Assembly: GCA_018806915.1 (NCBI GenBank)
Contig: JAGKQI010000030.1
Coordinates: 466,501-530,500 of the forward strand
DNA length: 64,000 nucleotides
Source: Phytophthora colocasiae
Taxonomy: Eukaryota > Oomycota > Peronosporomycetes > Peronosporales > Peronosporaceae
Reading direction: 5' to 3'
Under the pieces are notes generated by a model that did no database searches, was not told where the DNA came from, and worked only from the letters and a program-made list of their open reading frames with translations. Position numbers and translations under genes: made by a program. Numbering within the stretch: position 1 is the first letter of the stretch; the number at the start of each line of letters is the position of its first letter. Positions 9,070 to 20,300 of this stretch are shown in pieces.

Positions 9070-9760
9070 CTGATGGAGGACGTTCGAATGTTTGGGCAGG
9101 TTTTGCGTAGATAACAAAACTATTGACCCCTATTCATGTTGCCCATACCAACATTATCAGCGTTCAGCTTCTAGGGATCGACAGAAGATGCGATGGCATC
9201 CTGTACAAACCGTATTTGCCTTCGCAGGACAAAGTCTAGCGCTTCCAAGCTGAACCTTTTCAGCTCGTCGCCTTTGTCAGCAGCAGACCTTGTCTGCTCG
9301 CCATCATCTCTTATGTCTGTGCCCGGCACTGACATTGCGCGCGCTCCTGCTCAAACGAGACGTCGCACGCGTCACCGCAGCTGATAGTGTGCTGCTATGA
9401 GCTGTATCCTGGGGTTGTTCGGTCGCAACCGTGGATCCTCTCCCACTTAAGGAGCAAGCTACCCCACCGAGCGTGCTCGGCAATCCATGCCTCATGGCGT
9501 TTACGTTGAACGGTGTATGCCCAGTCGAGGCATGTACCGAGTGGTTGATTGCAAATTCTGCCGTCGGCAACCACTCGATCCAATGTGGGAACGAATGAGC
9601 GTAGCTCTTCAGTGCGTCACCCAGTAAACGGTTGACGCGTTGGGTCTGTCCGGTCGTCTGTGGATGATCCGCAGTCGACATTGACAACTGTGAACCAAGA
9701 AGCGAAACACTTCTTGCCAGAACCGTGAAGCGTGAATCACATGTCGAGCGGCATGTCATT
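9070..9760 (-). pseudogene. Integrase remnant of a second gypsy lineage (related to R1/R2)
   Basis: The best part (minus frame 9759-9304) reads SQLSMSTADHPQTTGQTQRVNRLLGD, then PHWIEWLPTAEFAINHSVHASTGHTPFNVNAMRH. This is the region around the last catalytic Glu of a gypsy integrase, but here Glu is replaced by Gln (GQTQRV, against GQTERV in R2). Remnants continue with LLSTQNLPKHSN at about 9080-9115, the start of the C-terminal module. The first catalytic Asp region is gone and the second is damaged (CDSRFT). Several frames are needed to follow it, so it is an old dead copy. Confidence 0.7.
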
Positions 9761-10796
9761 GTGGTGAAGCGCGAATAAAAATCTCGAGAGAGGCAACGTC
9801 GGCCCTAGAAATAGTTGCATCGAGCGACAGGGTCTGCTGGTGAGCCAAGATGTTAGATCGATGACCTTAGACCAACCGTGAGGCGGATGGTGGACGGATC
9901 TGAACAGGTGATCACTCAATTCCTTTCGGAAGAGTGATGGGCGAAGACACGGTGAGGTAAACCCAAATGATTAGAGCCCCGGATCTGGGTCAGATGAGAT
10001 ATACCGGCGTAAGGCAAGTATTGTGCCTTCCCGCAGAGATCACTAAAGGAACGAGGAGATCGAGAACATGACAAGTTCACTTGGTGTCGATCAGCTCCGG
10101 TCAGCGTCGACCTTCCCCAAGGACGTCAGGAAGAACGCCAAGATCCGCTAATTAAGGATGACCACGTCAGACGGGTGACCACAGATCGGCTACGACTGTG
10201 GGATCAAAGATGATTTCGGATCGGTGATCGGGATTGCGATCAACGGTTAGGTGAGATCGAGATCGGAAAAGCGGCTGCGTAGCCAGATGCCAGGCGATCG
10301 TAGGATAGCTGTTATGCATGGAACTAGTAGGTATAGAAATAACCATAAACAGAACCGAATTTGCTCTGGGCCTCACAAGTGTCTTCATTCAAGCCTTGGA
10401 CCGAGTGGTCTACTGGCCCACCAGAATCAAGAAGGTAAGGAGACGAGATGTAGCATAGAGGTAAAGGATAATATCTTGACCTGTTTTACCCTAGCTAGTG
10501 ATCTATCCTTGAAGTGCGAACTACGGATCCGAAGTAAACGTCTGCTTGGCCTGACGATCTCGTCGACTCTCAACCTATCATGACCCCCGCTATAGGAAGA
10601 GGCAAAAATCGTAGAGGAAGGGATCAGATCCCCAACATTGGACCCTTGAACCCTTGGAAGGCCTGGATCGAAGTCCAGGCGCCCGGATCAAAGCTCAAAA
10701 ACTCGCCTAGACGTCTTCATAAGTCACCTGGAAGGGCGTAACTCGCCTACCGACGGGTACACAAGGTGAATCTTCACACATCTAGATCACGTGCCA
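9761..10796. other. No recognisable gene; probably decayed repeat sequence
   Basis: About 1 kb with only short open frames on both strands and no protein motif I recognise. A small hairpin (GCCTGG with CCAGGC) lies near 10660-10680. It directly precedes the third family A LTR and could be flank of that insertion or the end of the element whose integrase lies to the left. Confidence 0.4.
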
Positions 10797-11660
10797 TGAT
10801 GCTATCTCGGATTTTTGAGCGACTGGTGGATATTACGTTACGATGTGATTGGTTATACTATGGATTACCAGTGAAAGAGATTTCGGGACACGGCCGCACC
10901 CGTGCGACATATGTGGAAAATTGTGGATAAACCGTCGCCTGAGTGTAAAGGAGTCCAAAGAACCAGAAGTGTACTTCAGAGTGTGCACAACTCTGAAGGT
11001 CAAACGCACTCTGTCTGGTCACTGGAATTTCCTCGACGATGAGTGTCTAATTTCTGGCGGAAAGTCTCTCAGAAGAACGTATCTCTAAGAGACCTCATCC
11101 CGTTACAGTCCATCGCGACGATTGATGGTTCAAGGATTCACATTATTTACCCGCAGAGATCAAGTATCGCGCGTCGGACGCCGCGCACCCGCGCAACCCT
11201 CAAGATCTTCATGTACGTTGAAGCATTAGTGCTCCGTATTCTGGTTTCGTATTCAAGACTCTGGTATCCCTACTCCGAGTGATCAAGACTATGAAAACCA
11301 AGACTTGGAAAACCAAAAGTGTTTTCAGACTCTGAAAACCAGGATACCAGACACTGAAATCAACGAAGATCCAAGACCATACTAAAACCAAGTGAACCCA
11401 AGTTCAAGTCACGTAATCGAGTGATGCCTGACCTGCACATCCCCATAATGACGTCTCTACCTGTCAACCCATCGAGATCTGCTTCACCGATTGCATACTG
11501 AGACCAAGTCAAGATACCTGATACATACAAGAACCAAGTGTACCTGAGATACGAAGACTGACTGCATGAAGGACGCCAAGAACGACAAGAAGAAGATAGC
11601 TACCATATATATGAGAGTTACGAGAAAGATAAAACGATAAACAGAGTTCAATTTGCTTGC
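10797..11660 (+). mobile_element. 5' LTR of a second, more diverged gypsy family A copy
   Basis: Starts TGATGCTATC and follows 6530-7375 throughout, with many single-base differences, ending at CAGAGTTCAATTTGC near 11660. It is followed on the same strand by a leader and a decayed gag, so it stands as a 5' LTR. No partner 3' LTR exists in the window because the element is cut by the satellite at 14003. Confidence 0.8.
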
Positions 11661-11894
11661 TAAGCAATGAAGCAATTGAAGAAACAAACGACCAGGTCTA
11701 CGGCAGCAAACGAAATATCTGGCCATCTTCCTTCCTTTTTTCCTTAGACCGTTCTCGACTTGAAATGCAAGAAAAAGAAGCAATGGGCAAAGAAATTTGG
11801 AATGAAAAGAGCTGCTACGGGCAGTATATTTCGCCCATTCTTCTTGACTGCAGTGCAACAGTCGCTATAAAACGGACCTGAGTCTGGTGTATCG
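11661..11894 (+). other. Leader between LTR and gag
   Basis: About 230 bp after the LTR. It differs completely from the sequence after the LTR at 7375. TATAAAA lies at about 11868-11874, shortly before the gag start. No primer-binding site could be named with confidence. A 124-codon minus-strand frame spanning it shows no family resemblance. Confidence 0.4.
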
Positions 11895-12457
11895 ATGTCT
11901 GAAGATCAAGGTAGTTCTCAGGCTCTGACGACTGATGTACCTGTGCCAAGTGTCATTGGGACTTCGCGTATTTCTGATGGACCTCCCATAGAAGTTCCAC
12001 AGACTCGTCGCTGGTGTCCATGAGTCGAGGAGCGTCTTCGCATATGCCGCCGTCTACCGGAGGTCTGGCGAGGATCGTGCAGTGTGCTGATGCTGGAGGA
12101 ATGGTCGCCGGAGAGTCAATGGGATTTCAGGTAACACGAACACTGATGCCTGTGAAGTCGGAGCCAGATGGCTTCGGTATCTCAGAAGAGAAGCCCGAGT
12201 TGCCAGAAGTGAAGTCTGAAAACCAGTTGTCCACCAGAAACTCTGTGCAAGATTTCAGACAACTGACGCAAGAAGCTCCACCATCGTCTGTCTCGAGTCA
12301 TAGGACAAGTCACCGGAGCAAGCATCATAGTGTGAATAGCGAAGAACGGCAAAAGGTGTCACCCAGACGCTTGAGTTCTGTCGCGTCGAGCCACACACAG
12401 TCTGAAGCCCGAAGTTCTCAAAGATCAATCAAGCTGAGCCCAGACTGAACTGAACGC
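11895..12457 (+). pseudogene. Gypsy family A gag, N-terminal part, frameshifted
   Basis: Opens at ATG 11895 with MSEDQGSSQALTTDVPVPSV and stops at about 12023. The reading continues in another frame (MSRGASSHMPPSTG, then MPVKSEPDGFG) to a TGA at 12446-12448, so at least one frameshift is needed. The protein is Ser-rich and charged (SSHRTSHRSKHHS), like the disordered N-terminus of gag proteins. It lies about 235 bp after the LTR on the same strand, the expected gag place. No zinc knuckle is reached before the element is interrupted by the Tc1/mariner insertion and, further right, by the satellite. Confidence 0.65.
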
Positions 12458-12459
12458 TA

Positions 12460-12682
12460 CAGACCTGGCCAAAAGGATAGGACACCCCATAAATTTTAGG
12501 TTCTCTCAGCCAATCCGCGGTCGTTCTTATCGCCAATTGCACCAATAAAAGCGTATTTCGTGCTGATCGGGCCTATCAAATTTGAGCTTCATCGGAGAAA
12601 AATTGAGTGACTTTCAATACAACAGTCCGATTTTGTGCCTGGTCAAAAGGATAAGACACTTTTTTATACTTGAGTTTTGTAT
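12460..12682 (+). repeat. Left terminal inverted repeat (IR/DR type)
   Basis: Matches the reverse complement of 13275-13497 essentially base for base. An end motif (CCTGGCCAAAAGGATAGGAC) near its outer end recurs at its inner end (about 12639-12658) as CCTGGTCAAAAGGATAAGAC. This gives two direct copies about 175 bp apart, the arrangement of IR/DR Tc1 elements such as Sleeping Beauty, where each copy binds transposase. Confidence 0.9.
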
Positions 12683-12699
12683 GGGAGGAGGAGTGGTTA

Positions 12700-13260
12700 C
12701 AGTGCAGACTTCGCTCAAAGTCAGCTTCCTCCCACAGCACTTGGAGTTGTCCCGCTCAAAATAGCCCAAAAGCAGCAGCTAACGAAGTTCGAGAAAGGAT
12801 AACAGCGCTATCAAGTCAAGGATGCAGTGTGAAGCAAATTGCAGAGTCTCTAAAGCGCTCAAGGACTGTAGTGACAAACGTTTTAAAAGATCCGGGTAGT
12901 TATGGCCAGCGAGGTCGCCCTAGTAGTCGCGACTGCCGTAGTATTGCTCGCGCGACGCGGCAGGGGACGCTAAGCTCATCAAAGCTCGCAGAACAGCAGA
13001 AGCTTGGCGTCTCCAGTCGCACAGTGGAGCTGTTTAAGTACGTCAAGATAACAAGGTGCCTAAGCTCACAGAGACTCGCATGAAGGCACGAATCAAGTGG
13101 CGTCTCATGACTGGGGTGAACAAAACTGGAGGAAAACAGTTTTTCTGATGAAAAGGAATGGAATTTAGATGGACCTGACGTCCTTAAATGCTACTGGCGC
13201 TACCTTGAGGACGAGCCGAAGGTGAGGTTCAGCCGTTTGCAGGTGCGGCTAGTAGTTCAA
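12700..13260 (+). pseudogene. Truncated Tc1/mariner transposase
   Basis: A frame ending at 13083 shows a first helix-turn-helix (ITALSSQGCSVKQIAESLKR, SRTVVTNVLKDPGSYG), the GRPS linker and a second HTH-like segment (TLSSSKLAEQQKLGVSSRTV). After stops and frame changes, FSDEKEWNLDGPDVLKCYW (about 13140-13190) is the first catalytic Asp region, followed by YLEDEPKVRFSRLQ. The remaining D and E of the triad are absent because the sequence runs into the right inverted repeat. The protein would be inactive. Confidence 0.8.
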
Positions 13261-13274
13261 CTTCAACTCAAGCT

Positions 13275-13497
13275 ATACAAAACTCAAGTATAAAAAAGTG
13301 TCTTATCCTTTTGACCAGGCACAAAATCGGACTGTTGTATTGAAAGTCACTCAATTTTTCTCCGATGAAGCTCAAATTTGATAGGCCCGATCAGCACGAA
13401 ATACGCTTTTATTGGTGCAATTGGCGATAAGAACGACCGCGGATTGGCTGAGAGAACCTAAAATTTATGGGGTGTCCTATCCTTTTGGCCAGGTCTG
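13275..13497 (-). repeat. Right terminal inverted repeat (IR/DR type)
   Basis: Mirror of 12460-12682 with the same inner and outer end motifs. It ends at the TA of 13498-13499. Confidence 0.9.
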
Positions 13498-13499
13498 TA

Positions 13500-14002
13500 T
13501 GCGGTAGCAGCAGGAGTGGCAGCGTCGAATAGAACAAGAGCAGAAGGAGTTTTTGAGAACGTCTGGAATATATGGAACGTGAACGTCGACGGGAACAATG
13601 TGAGCCTTATACGCGTCAGCAGATCCAGACTCTCACAGACCGTCTGCTTGAATATGAAAGCGCCAGAATGGAAGCCCAGAGACGCGTGGACGACTTAGAA
13701 GAACGCCGAAGTCAGGTGTCTGATTCAAATCTCAGGTATCACGATGCGACATCGAAACTGGAGACCCTGAAATCTGAGAGACAAGTTTCCGAGAGACAGA
13801 GCCTTGAAGCTGAGTTCTCAGATTGTTGGAAACGACGGGAAGCCGAGGTCAAAATCGAGCGTGCGCGTTAGGCAGACGAGCTGAAGCGTGACTGGATTTC
13901 GCAAATGAAGACCTTACGACAGTGGGTGCACGAAGTGGAGGTGGAGCATTCCACGTTAAGAGGTTCTATACCCTCAAGTGCATGTAGCAACTTCTACCCG
14001 GG
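13500..14002 (+). pseudogene. Gypsy family A gag, coiled-coil part after the Tc1 insertion
   Basis: Continues the split gag. Frames give QQEWQRRIEQEQKEF, then (13572-13871) MERERRREQCEPY, QTLTDRLLEYESARMEAQRR and later KLETLKSERQVSERQ. After an in-frame TAG it continues ADELKRDWISQMKTLRQWV. Long heptad patterns rich in Glu, Arg and Gln indicate a coiled coil. Frameshifts and the TAG make it a pseudogene. It stops being recognisable at the satellite edge, 14003. Confidence 0.6.
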
Positions 14003-14836
14003 GGCGGGTCATGTATGTGCACAACCATTCCGCCCCGTCTATGTAAAGATGGCGTATACAATGCACGCGAACACGCACGTGGGAGGAAACAAACGACACA
14101 CTTTTCCGCTTCTAGGATGTGCACCGACTATGTATATACGTATACCACCTGTTTGCAGCACGAAACCGAGCATGTATGCTGCGTGTATTCCGTGTCGTGC
14201 TTTCTATCCGTGAGTGTACTAGTAGCCACTGTAATGTTGTTGCAGGCTGCTTCTATCCGCTGATTGGCTACGAACTTGACATAAAACGGCTGTCTGTGGT
14301 TTGTAGTCGGATTCGGTATGGTCAAACAGACACCCTTGCGAAATTTCAGGCCCGCCAGGTCTGTAGTTGCTGCAGTATTACAATCTAATCGCTGATTGGT
14401 TATTGCGTGTATACACGCCCTTCTATGTCCATTCTCATAGTGAACCATGTAGACATCGACATCTTACGAGTGGCTGTTTTTTTTTTCGCGCGAATTTTGC
14501 ACCAACTTGGCCCTCCTGAGCTTCTTCTGTCTGGCGAAGGAGTTCAAAACCCCAAACTAGTGATATCGAGGTGCCCAAAACTGTTAACTTTGGGTTGGGG
14601 GACCCCACGATACAGGGAAATGGGGACCCCCGACAGAGGGGCAAAACCGGTTGAGGGGGACCCCCGGACCCCGCCGATACACGTGTATCGGCTGAAACAT
14701 ATATATAGGGTTGCGCCGGATCGTGGGGCCGGAGGACAAACTTTGAGACGAGACTGTGTGCGTTGTAGTTGGCGGTAGCGGGCAAGTCGCGGCGCAAATC
14801 GTATCTACGGATCAAGGCGCGTCGAGTGGTACCGGT
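14003..14836 (+). repeat. Reference satellite unit (unit 1), internal landmarks
   Basis: Landmarks in order: TGTGCACA; AT-rich TATGTATATACGTATACC; TTCTATCCG twice (14202, 14251), flanking a 36-bp GTGAGT...TTGCAG stretch; CGCTGATTGG twice (14259, 14390), each an inverted CCAAT box; GCGTGTATACACGC, a 14-bp palindrome, just after the second one; a run of ten T (14477-14486); a G/C block with repeated GGGGACCCC-type inverted repeats (about 14590-14672); a 20-bp palindrome (14673-14692); a TATA-like run (about 14699-14708). The remaining 130 bp up to the next unit is GC-rich. Confidence 0.85.
14673..14692. promoter_or_regulatory. 20-bp perfect palindrome with E-box core, beside TATA-like run
   Basis: GCCGATACACGTGTATCGGC reads the same on both strands and has CACGTG at its centre. 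CATATATATAG follows six bases later. The pair recurs in nearly every unit. It is broken only in rare units: GGGTATCGG near 16337 and CCCATACACATG near 27939. The close coupling to a TATA-like element suggests a protein-binding site or promoter; this is inference. Confidence 0.55.
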
Positions 14837-17323
14837 GGCGGGTCATGTATGTGCACAACCATTCCGCCCCGTCTATGTAAAGATGGCGTATACAATGCAC
14901 GCGAACACGCACGTGGGAGGAAACAAACGACACACTTTTCCGCTTCTAGGATGTGCACCGACTATGTATATACGTATACCACCTGTTTGCAGCACGAAAC
15001 CGAGCATGTATGCTGCGTGTATTCCGTGTCGTGCTTTCTATCCGCGAGTGTACTAGTAGCCACTGTAATGTTGTTGCAGGCTGCTTCTATCCGCTGATTG
15101 GCTACGAACTTGACATAAAACGGCTGTCTGTGGTTTGTAGTCGGATTCGGTATGGTCAAACAGACACCCTTGCGAAATTTCAGGCCCGCCAGGTCTGTAG
15201 TTGCTGCAGTATTACAATCTAATCGCTGATTGGTTATTGCGTGTATACACGCCCTTCTATGTCCATTCTCATAGTGAACCATGTAGACATCGATATCTTA
15301 CGAGTGGCTGTTTTTTTCGCGCGAATCTTGCACCAACTGGGCCCTCCTGAGCTTCTTCTGTCTGGCGAAGGAGTTCAAAACCCCAAACTAGTGATATCGA
15401 GGTGCCCAAAACTGTTACCTTTGGGTTGGGGACCCCACGATACAGGGCAAAGGGACCCCCGACAGAGGGCAAAACCGGTTGAGGTGTAACCCCGGACCCC
15501 GCCGATACACGTGTATCGGCTGAAACATATATATAGGGTTGCGCCGGATCGTGGGGCCGGAGGACAAACTTTGAGACGAGACTGTGTGCGTTGTAGTTGG
15601 CGGTAGCGGGCAAGTCGCGGCGCAAATCGTATCTACGGATCAAGGCGCGTCGAGTGGTACCGGTGGCGGGTCATGTATGTGCACAACCATTCCGCCCCGT
15701 CTATGTAAAGATGGCGTATACAATGCACGCGAACACGCACGTGGGAGGAAACAAACGACACACTTTTCCGCTTCTAGGATGTGCACCGACTATGTATATA
15801 CGTATACCACCTGTTTGCAGCACGAAACCGAGCATGTATGCTGCGTGTATTCCGTGTCGTGCTTTCTATCCGCGAGTGTACTAGTAGCCACTGTAATGTT
15901 GTTGCAGGCTGCTTCTATCCGCTGATTGGCTACGAACTTGACATAAAACGGCTGTCTGTGGTTTGTAGTCGGATTCGGTATGGTCAAACAGACACCCTTG
16001 CGAAATTTCAGGCCCGCCAGGTCTGTAGTTGCTGCAGTATTACAATCTAATCGCTGATTGGTTATTGCGTGTATACACGCCCTTCTATGTCCATTCTCAT
16101 AGTGAACGATGTAGACATCGATATCTTACGAGTGGCTGTTTTTTTCGCGCGAATTTTGCACCAACTTGGCCCTCCTGAGCTTCTTCTGTCTGGCGAAGGA
16201 GTTCAAAACCCCAAACTAGTGATATCGAGGTGCCCAAAACTGTTAACTTTGGGTTGGGGACCCCACGATACAGGGCAAAGGGACCCCCGACAGAGGGGCA
16301 AAACCGGTTGAGGGGACCCCGGACCCCGCCGATACACGGGTATCGGCTGAACCCGATATATAGGGTTGCGCCGGATCGTGGGGCCGGAGGACAAACTTTG
16401 AGACGAGACTGTGTGCGTTGTAGTTGGCGGTAGCGGGCAAGTCGCGGCGCAAATCGTATCTACGGATCAAGGCGCGTCGAGTGGTACCGGTGGCGGGTCA
16501 TGTATGTGCACAACCATTCCGCCCCGTCTATGTAAAGATGGCGTATACAATGCACGCGAACACGCACGTGGGAGGAAACAAACGACACACTTTTCCGCTT
16601 CTAGGATGTGCACCGACTATGTATATACGTATACCACCTGTTTGCAGCACGAAACCGAGCATGTATGCTGCGTGTATTCCGTGTCGTGCTTTCTATCCGC
16701 GAGTGTACTAGTAGCCACTGTAATGTTGTTGCAGGCTGCTTCTATCCGCTGATTGGCTACGAACTTGACATAAAACGGCTGTCTGTGGTTTGTAGTCGGA
16801 TTCGGTATGGTCAAAACAGACACCCTTGCGAAATTTCAGGCCCGCCAGGTCTGTAGTTGCTGCAGTATTACAATCTAATCGCTGATTGGTTATTGCGTGT
16901 ATACACGCCCTTCTATGTCCATTCTCATAGTGAACGATGTAGACATCGATATCTTACGAGTGGCTGGTTGTGGTTCGCGCGAATTTTGCACCAACATGGC
17001 CCTCCTGAGCTTCTTCTGTCTGGCGAAGGAGTTCAAAACCCCAAACTAGTGATATCGAGGTGCCCAAAACTGTTAACTTTGGGTTGGGGACCCCACGATA
17101 CAGGGCAAAGGGACCCCCGACAGAGGGTCAAAACCGGTTGAGGGGGACCCCCGGACCCCGCCGATACACGTGTATCGGCTGAAACATATATATAGGGTTG
17201 CGCCGGATCGTGGGGCCGGAGGACAAACTTTGAGACGAGACTGTGTGCGTTGTAGTTGGCGGTAGCGGGCAAGTCGCGGCGCAAATCGTATCTACGGATC
17301 AAGGCGCGTCGAGTGGTACCGGT

Positions 17324-20300
17324 GGCGGGTCATGTATGTGCACAACCATTCCGCCCCGTCTATGTAAAGATGGCGTATACAATGCACGCGAACACGCACG
17401 TGGGAGGAAACAAACGACACACTTTTCCGCTTCTAGGATGTGCACCGACTATGTATATACGTATACCACCTGTTTGTGTGCACGAAACCGAGCATGTATG
17501 CTGCGTGTATTCCGTGTCGTGCTTTCTATCCGCGAGTGTACTAGTAGCCACTGTAATGTTGTTGCAGGCTGCTTCTATCCGCTGATTGGCTACGAACTTG
17601 ACATAAAACGGCTGTCTGTGGTTTGTAGTCGGATTCGGTATGGTCAAACAGACACCCTTGCGAAATTTCAGGCCCGCCAGGTCTGTAGTTGCTGCAGTAT
17701 TACAATCTAATCGCTGATTGGTTATTGCGTGTATACACGCCCTTCTATGTCCATTCTCATAGTGAACCATGTAGACATCGACATCTTACGAGTGGCTGTT
17801 TTTTTCGCGCGAATTTTGCACCAACTTGGCCCTCCTGAGCTTCTTCTGTCTGGCGAAGGAGTTCAAAACCCCAAACTAGTGATATCGAGGTGCCCAAAAC
17901 TGTTAACTTTGGGTTGGGGACCCCACGATACAGGGCAAAGGGACCCCCGACAGAGGGCAAAACCGGTTGAGGGGGACCCCCGGACCCCGCCGATACACGT
18001 GTATCGGCTGAAACATATATATAGGGTTGCGCCGGATCGTGGGGCCGGAGGACAAACTTTGAGACGAGACTGTGTGCGTTGTAGTTGGCGGTAGCGGGCA
18101 AGTCGCGGCGCAAATCGTATCTACGGATCAAGGCGCGTCGAGTGGTACCGGTGGCGGGTCATGTATGTGCACAACCATTCCGCCCCGTCTATGTAAAGAT
18201 GGCGTATACAATGCACGCGAACACGCACGTGGGAGGAAACAAACGACACACTTTTCCGCTTCTAGGATGTGCACCGACTATGTATATACGTATACCACCT
18301 GTTTGTGTGCACGAAACCGAGCATGTATGCTGCGTGTATTCCGTGTCGTGCTTTCTATCCGTGAGTGTACTAGTAGCCACTGTAATGTTGTTGCAGGCTG
18401 CTTCTATCCGCTGATTGGCTACGAACTTGACATAAAACGGCTGTCTGTGGTTTGTAGTCGGATTCGGTATGGTCAAACAGACACCCTTGCGAAATTTCAG
18501 GCCCGCCAGGTCTGTAGTTGCTGCAGTATTACAATCTAATCGCTGATTGGTTATTGCGTGTATACACGCCCTTCTATGTCCATTCTCATAGTGAACGATG
18601 TAGACATCGATATCTTACGAGTGGCTGTTTTTTTTCGCGCGAATTTTGCACCAACTTGGCCCTCCTGAGCTTCTTCTGTCTGGCGAAGGAGTTCAAAACC
18701 CAAACTAGTGATATCGAGGTGCCCAAAACTGTTAACTTTGGGTTGGGGACCCCACGATACAGGGCAAGGGGACCCCCGACAGAGTGGCAAAACCGGTTGA
18801 GGGGGACCCCCGGACCCCGCCGATACACGTGTATCGGCTGAAACATATATATAGGGTTGCGCCGGATCGTGGGGCCGGAGGACAAACTTTGAGACGAGAC
18901 TGTGTGCGTTGTAGTTGGCGGTAGCGGGCAAGTCGCGGCGCAAATCGTATCTACGGATCAAGGCGCGTCGAGTGGTACCGGTGGCGGGTCATGTATGTGC
19001 ACAACCATTCCGCCCCGTCTATGTAAAGATGGCGTATACAATGCACGCGAACACGCACGTGGGAGGAAACAAACGACACACTTTTCCGCTTCTAGGATGT
19101 GCACCGACTATGTATATACGTATACCACCTGTTTGTGTGCACGAAACCGAGCATGTATGCTGCGTGTATTCCGTGTCGTGCTTTCTATCCGTGAGTGTAC
19201 TAGTAGCCACTGTAATGTTGTTGCAGGCTGCTTCTATCCGCTGATTGGCTACGAACTTGACATAAAACGGCTGTCTGTGGTTTGTAGTCGGATTCGGTAT
19301 GGTCAAACAGACACCCTTGCGAAATTTCAGGCCCGCCAGGTCTGTAGTTGCTGCAGTATTACAATCTAATCGCTGATTGGTTATTGCGTGTATACACGCC
19401 CTTCTATGTCCATTCTCATAGTGAACGATGTAGACATCGATATCTTACGAGTGGCTGTTTTTTTCGCGCGAATTTTGCACCAACTTGGCCCTCCTGAGCT
19501 TCTTCTGTCTGGCGAAGGAGTTCAAAACAAACTAGTGATATCGAGGTGCCCAAAACTGTTAACTTTGGGTTGGGGACCCCACGATACAGGGCAAAGGGGA
19601 CCCCCGACAGAGGGGCAAAACCGGTTGAGGGGACCCCCGGACCCCGCCGATACACGTGTATCGGCTGAAACATATATATAGGGTTGCGCCGGATCGTGGG
19701 GCCGGAGGACAAACTTTGAGACGAGACTGTGTGCGTTGTAGTTGGCGGTAGCGGGCAAGTCGCGGCGCAAATCGTATCTACGGATCAAGGCGCGTCGAGT
19801 GGTACCGGTGGCGGGTCATGTATGTGCACAACCATTCCGCCCCGTCTATGTAAAGATGGCGTATACAATGCACGCGAACACGCACGTGGGAGGAAACAAA
19901 CGACACACTTTTCCGCTTCTAGGATGTGCACCGACTATGTATATACGTATACCACCTGTTTGTGTGCACGAAACCGAGCATGTATGCTGCGTGTATTCCG
20001 TGTCGTGCTTTCTATCCGCGAGTGTACTAGTAGCCACTGTAATGTTGTTGCAGGCTGCTTCTATCCGCTGATTGGCTACGAACTTGACATAAAACGGCTG
20101 TCTGTGGTTTGTAGTCGGATTCGGTATGGTCAAAAAGACACCCTTGCGAAATTTCAGGCCCGCCAGGTCTGTAGTTGCTGCAGTATTACAATCTAATCGC
20201 TGATTGGTTATTGCGTGTATACACGCCCTTCTATGTCCATTCTCATAGTGAACGATGTAGACATCGATATCTTACGAGTGGCTGTTTTTTTTTCGCGCGA

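Larger units (their letters stand above)
12460..13497 (+). mobile_element. Tc1/mariner element, internally deleted, inserted in gag
   Basis: 1,038 bp with perfect ends CAGACCTGGCC...GGCCAGGTCTG flanked by TA on both sides (12458-12459 and 13498-13499), the TA duplication of this superfamily. The terminal inverted repeats are 223 bp. Inside is a remnant transposase with DNA-binding domains and the first catalytic Asp, but the rest of the catalytic domain is missing. It is non-autonomous and could be moved only by a relative elsewhere. It splits the family A gag. Confidence 0.92.
14003..17323 (+). repeat. Satellite units 1-4, GTTTGCAGCACG variant, mixed markers
   Basis: These four units carry GTTTGCAGCACG (as the right part of the array does) but differ from it at other markers: CCGCGAGTG in units 2-4, and GAACCATG in units 1 and 2. 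Unit 3 ends in a broken palindrome. Confidence 0.85.

Noticed and set aside
11484..11858. 124-codon minus-strand ORF with hydrophobic stretches
   Set aside because: It straddles the LTR end and leader, is not conserved in the other LTR copy and has no family resemblance.
14210..14245. Intron-like GTGAGT...TTGCAG in each unit
   Set aside because: Only 36 bp long, flanked by a TTCTATCCG direct repeat, and the donor is GCGAGT in units such as 2-5. There is no evidence of flanking exons.
14700..14715. TATAGGGTT as a telomere-like repeat in the satellite
   Set aside because: Only a single TAGGGTT per unit, not tandem; coincidental.
17243..17710. 155-codon ORF repeated in satellite units 5-22
   Set aside because: It starts at GTG, is broken by a one-base length change in most other units, has no recognisable domain, and its existence follows from near-identity of the units rather than from coding constraint.
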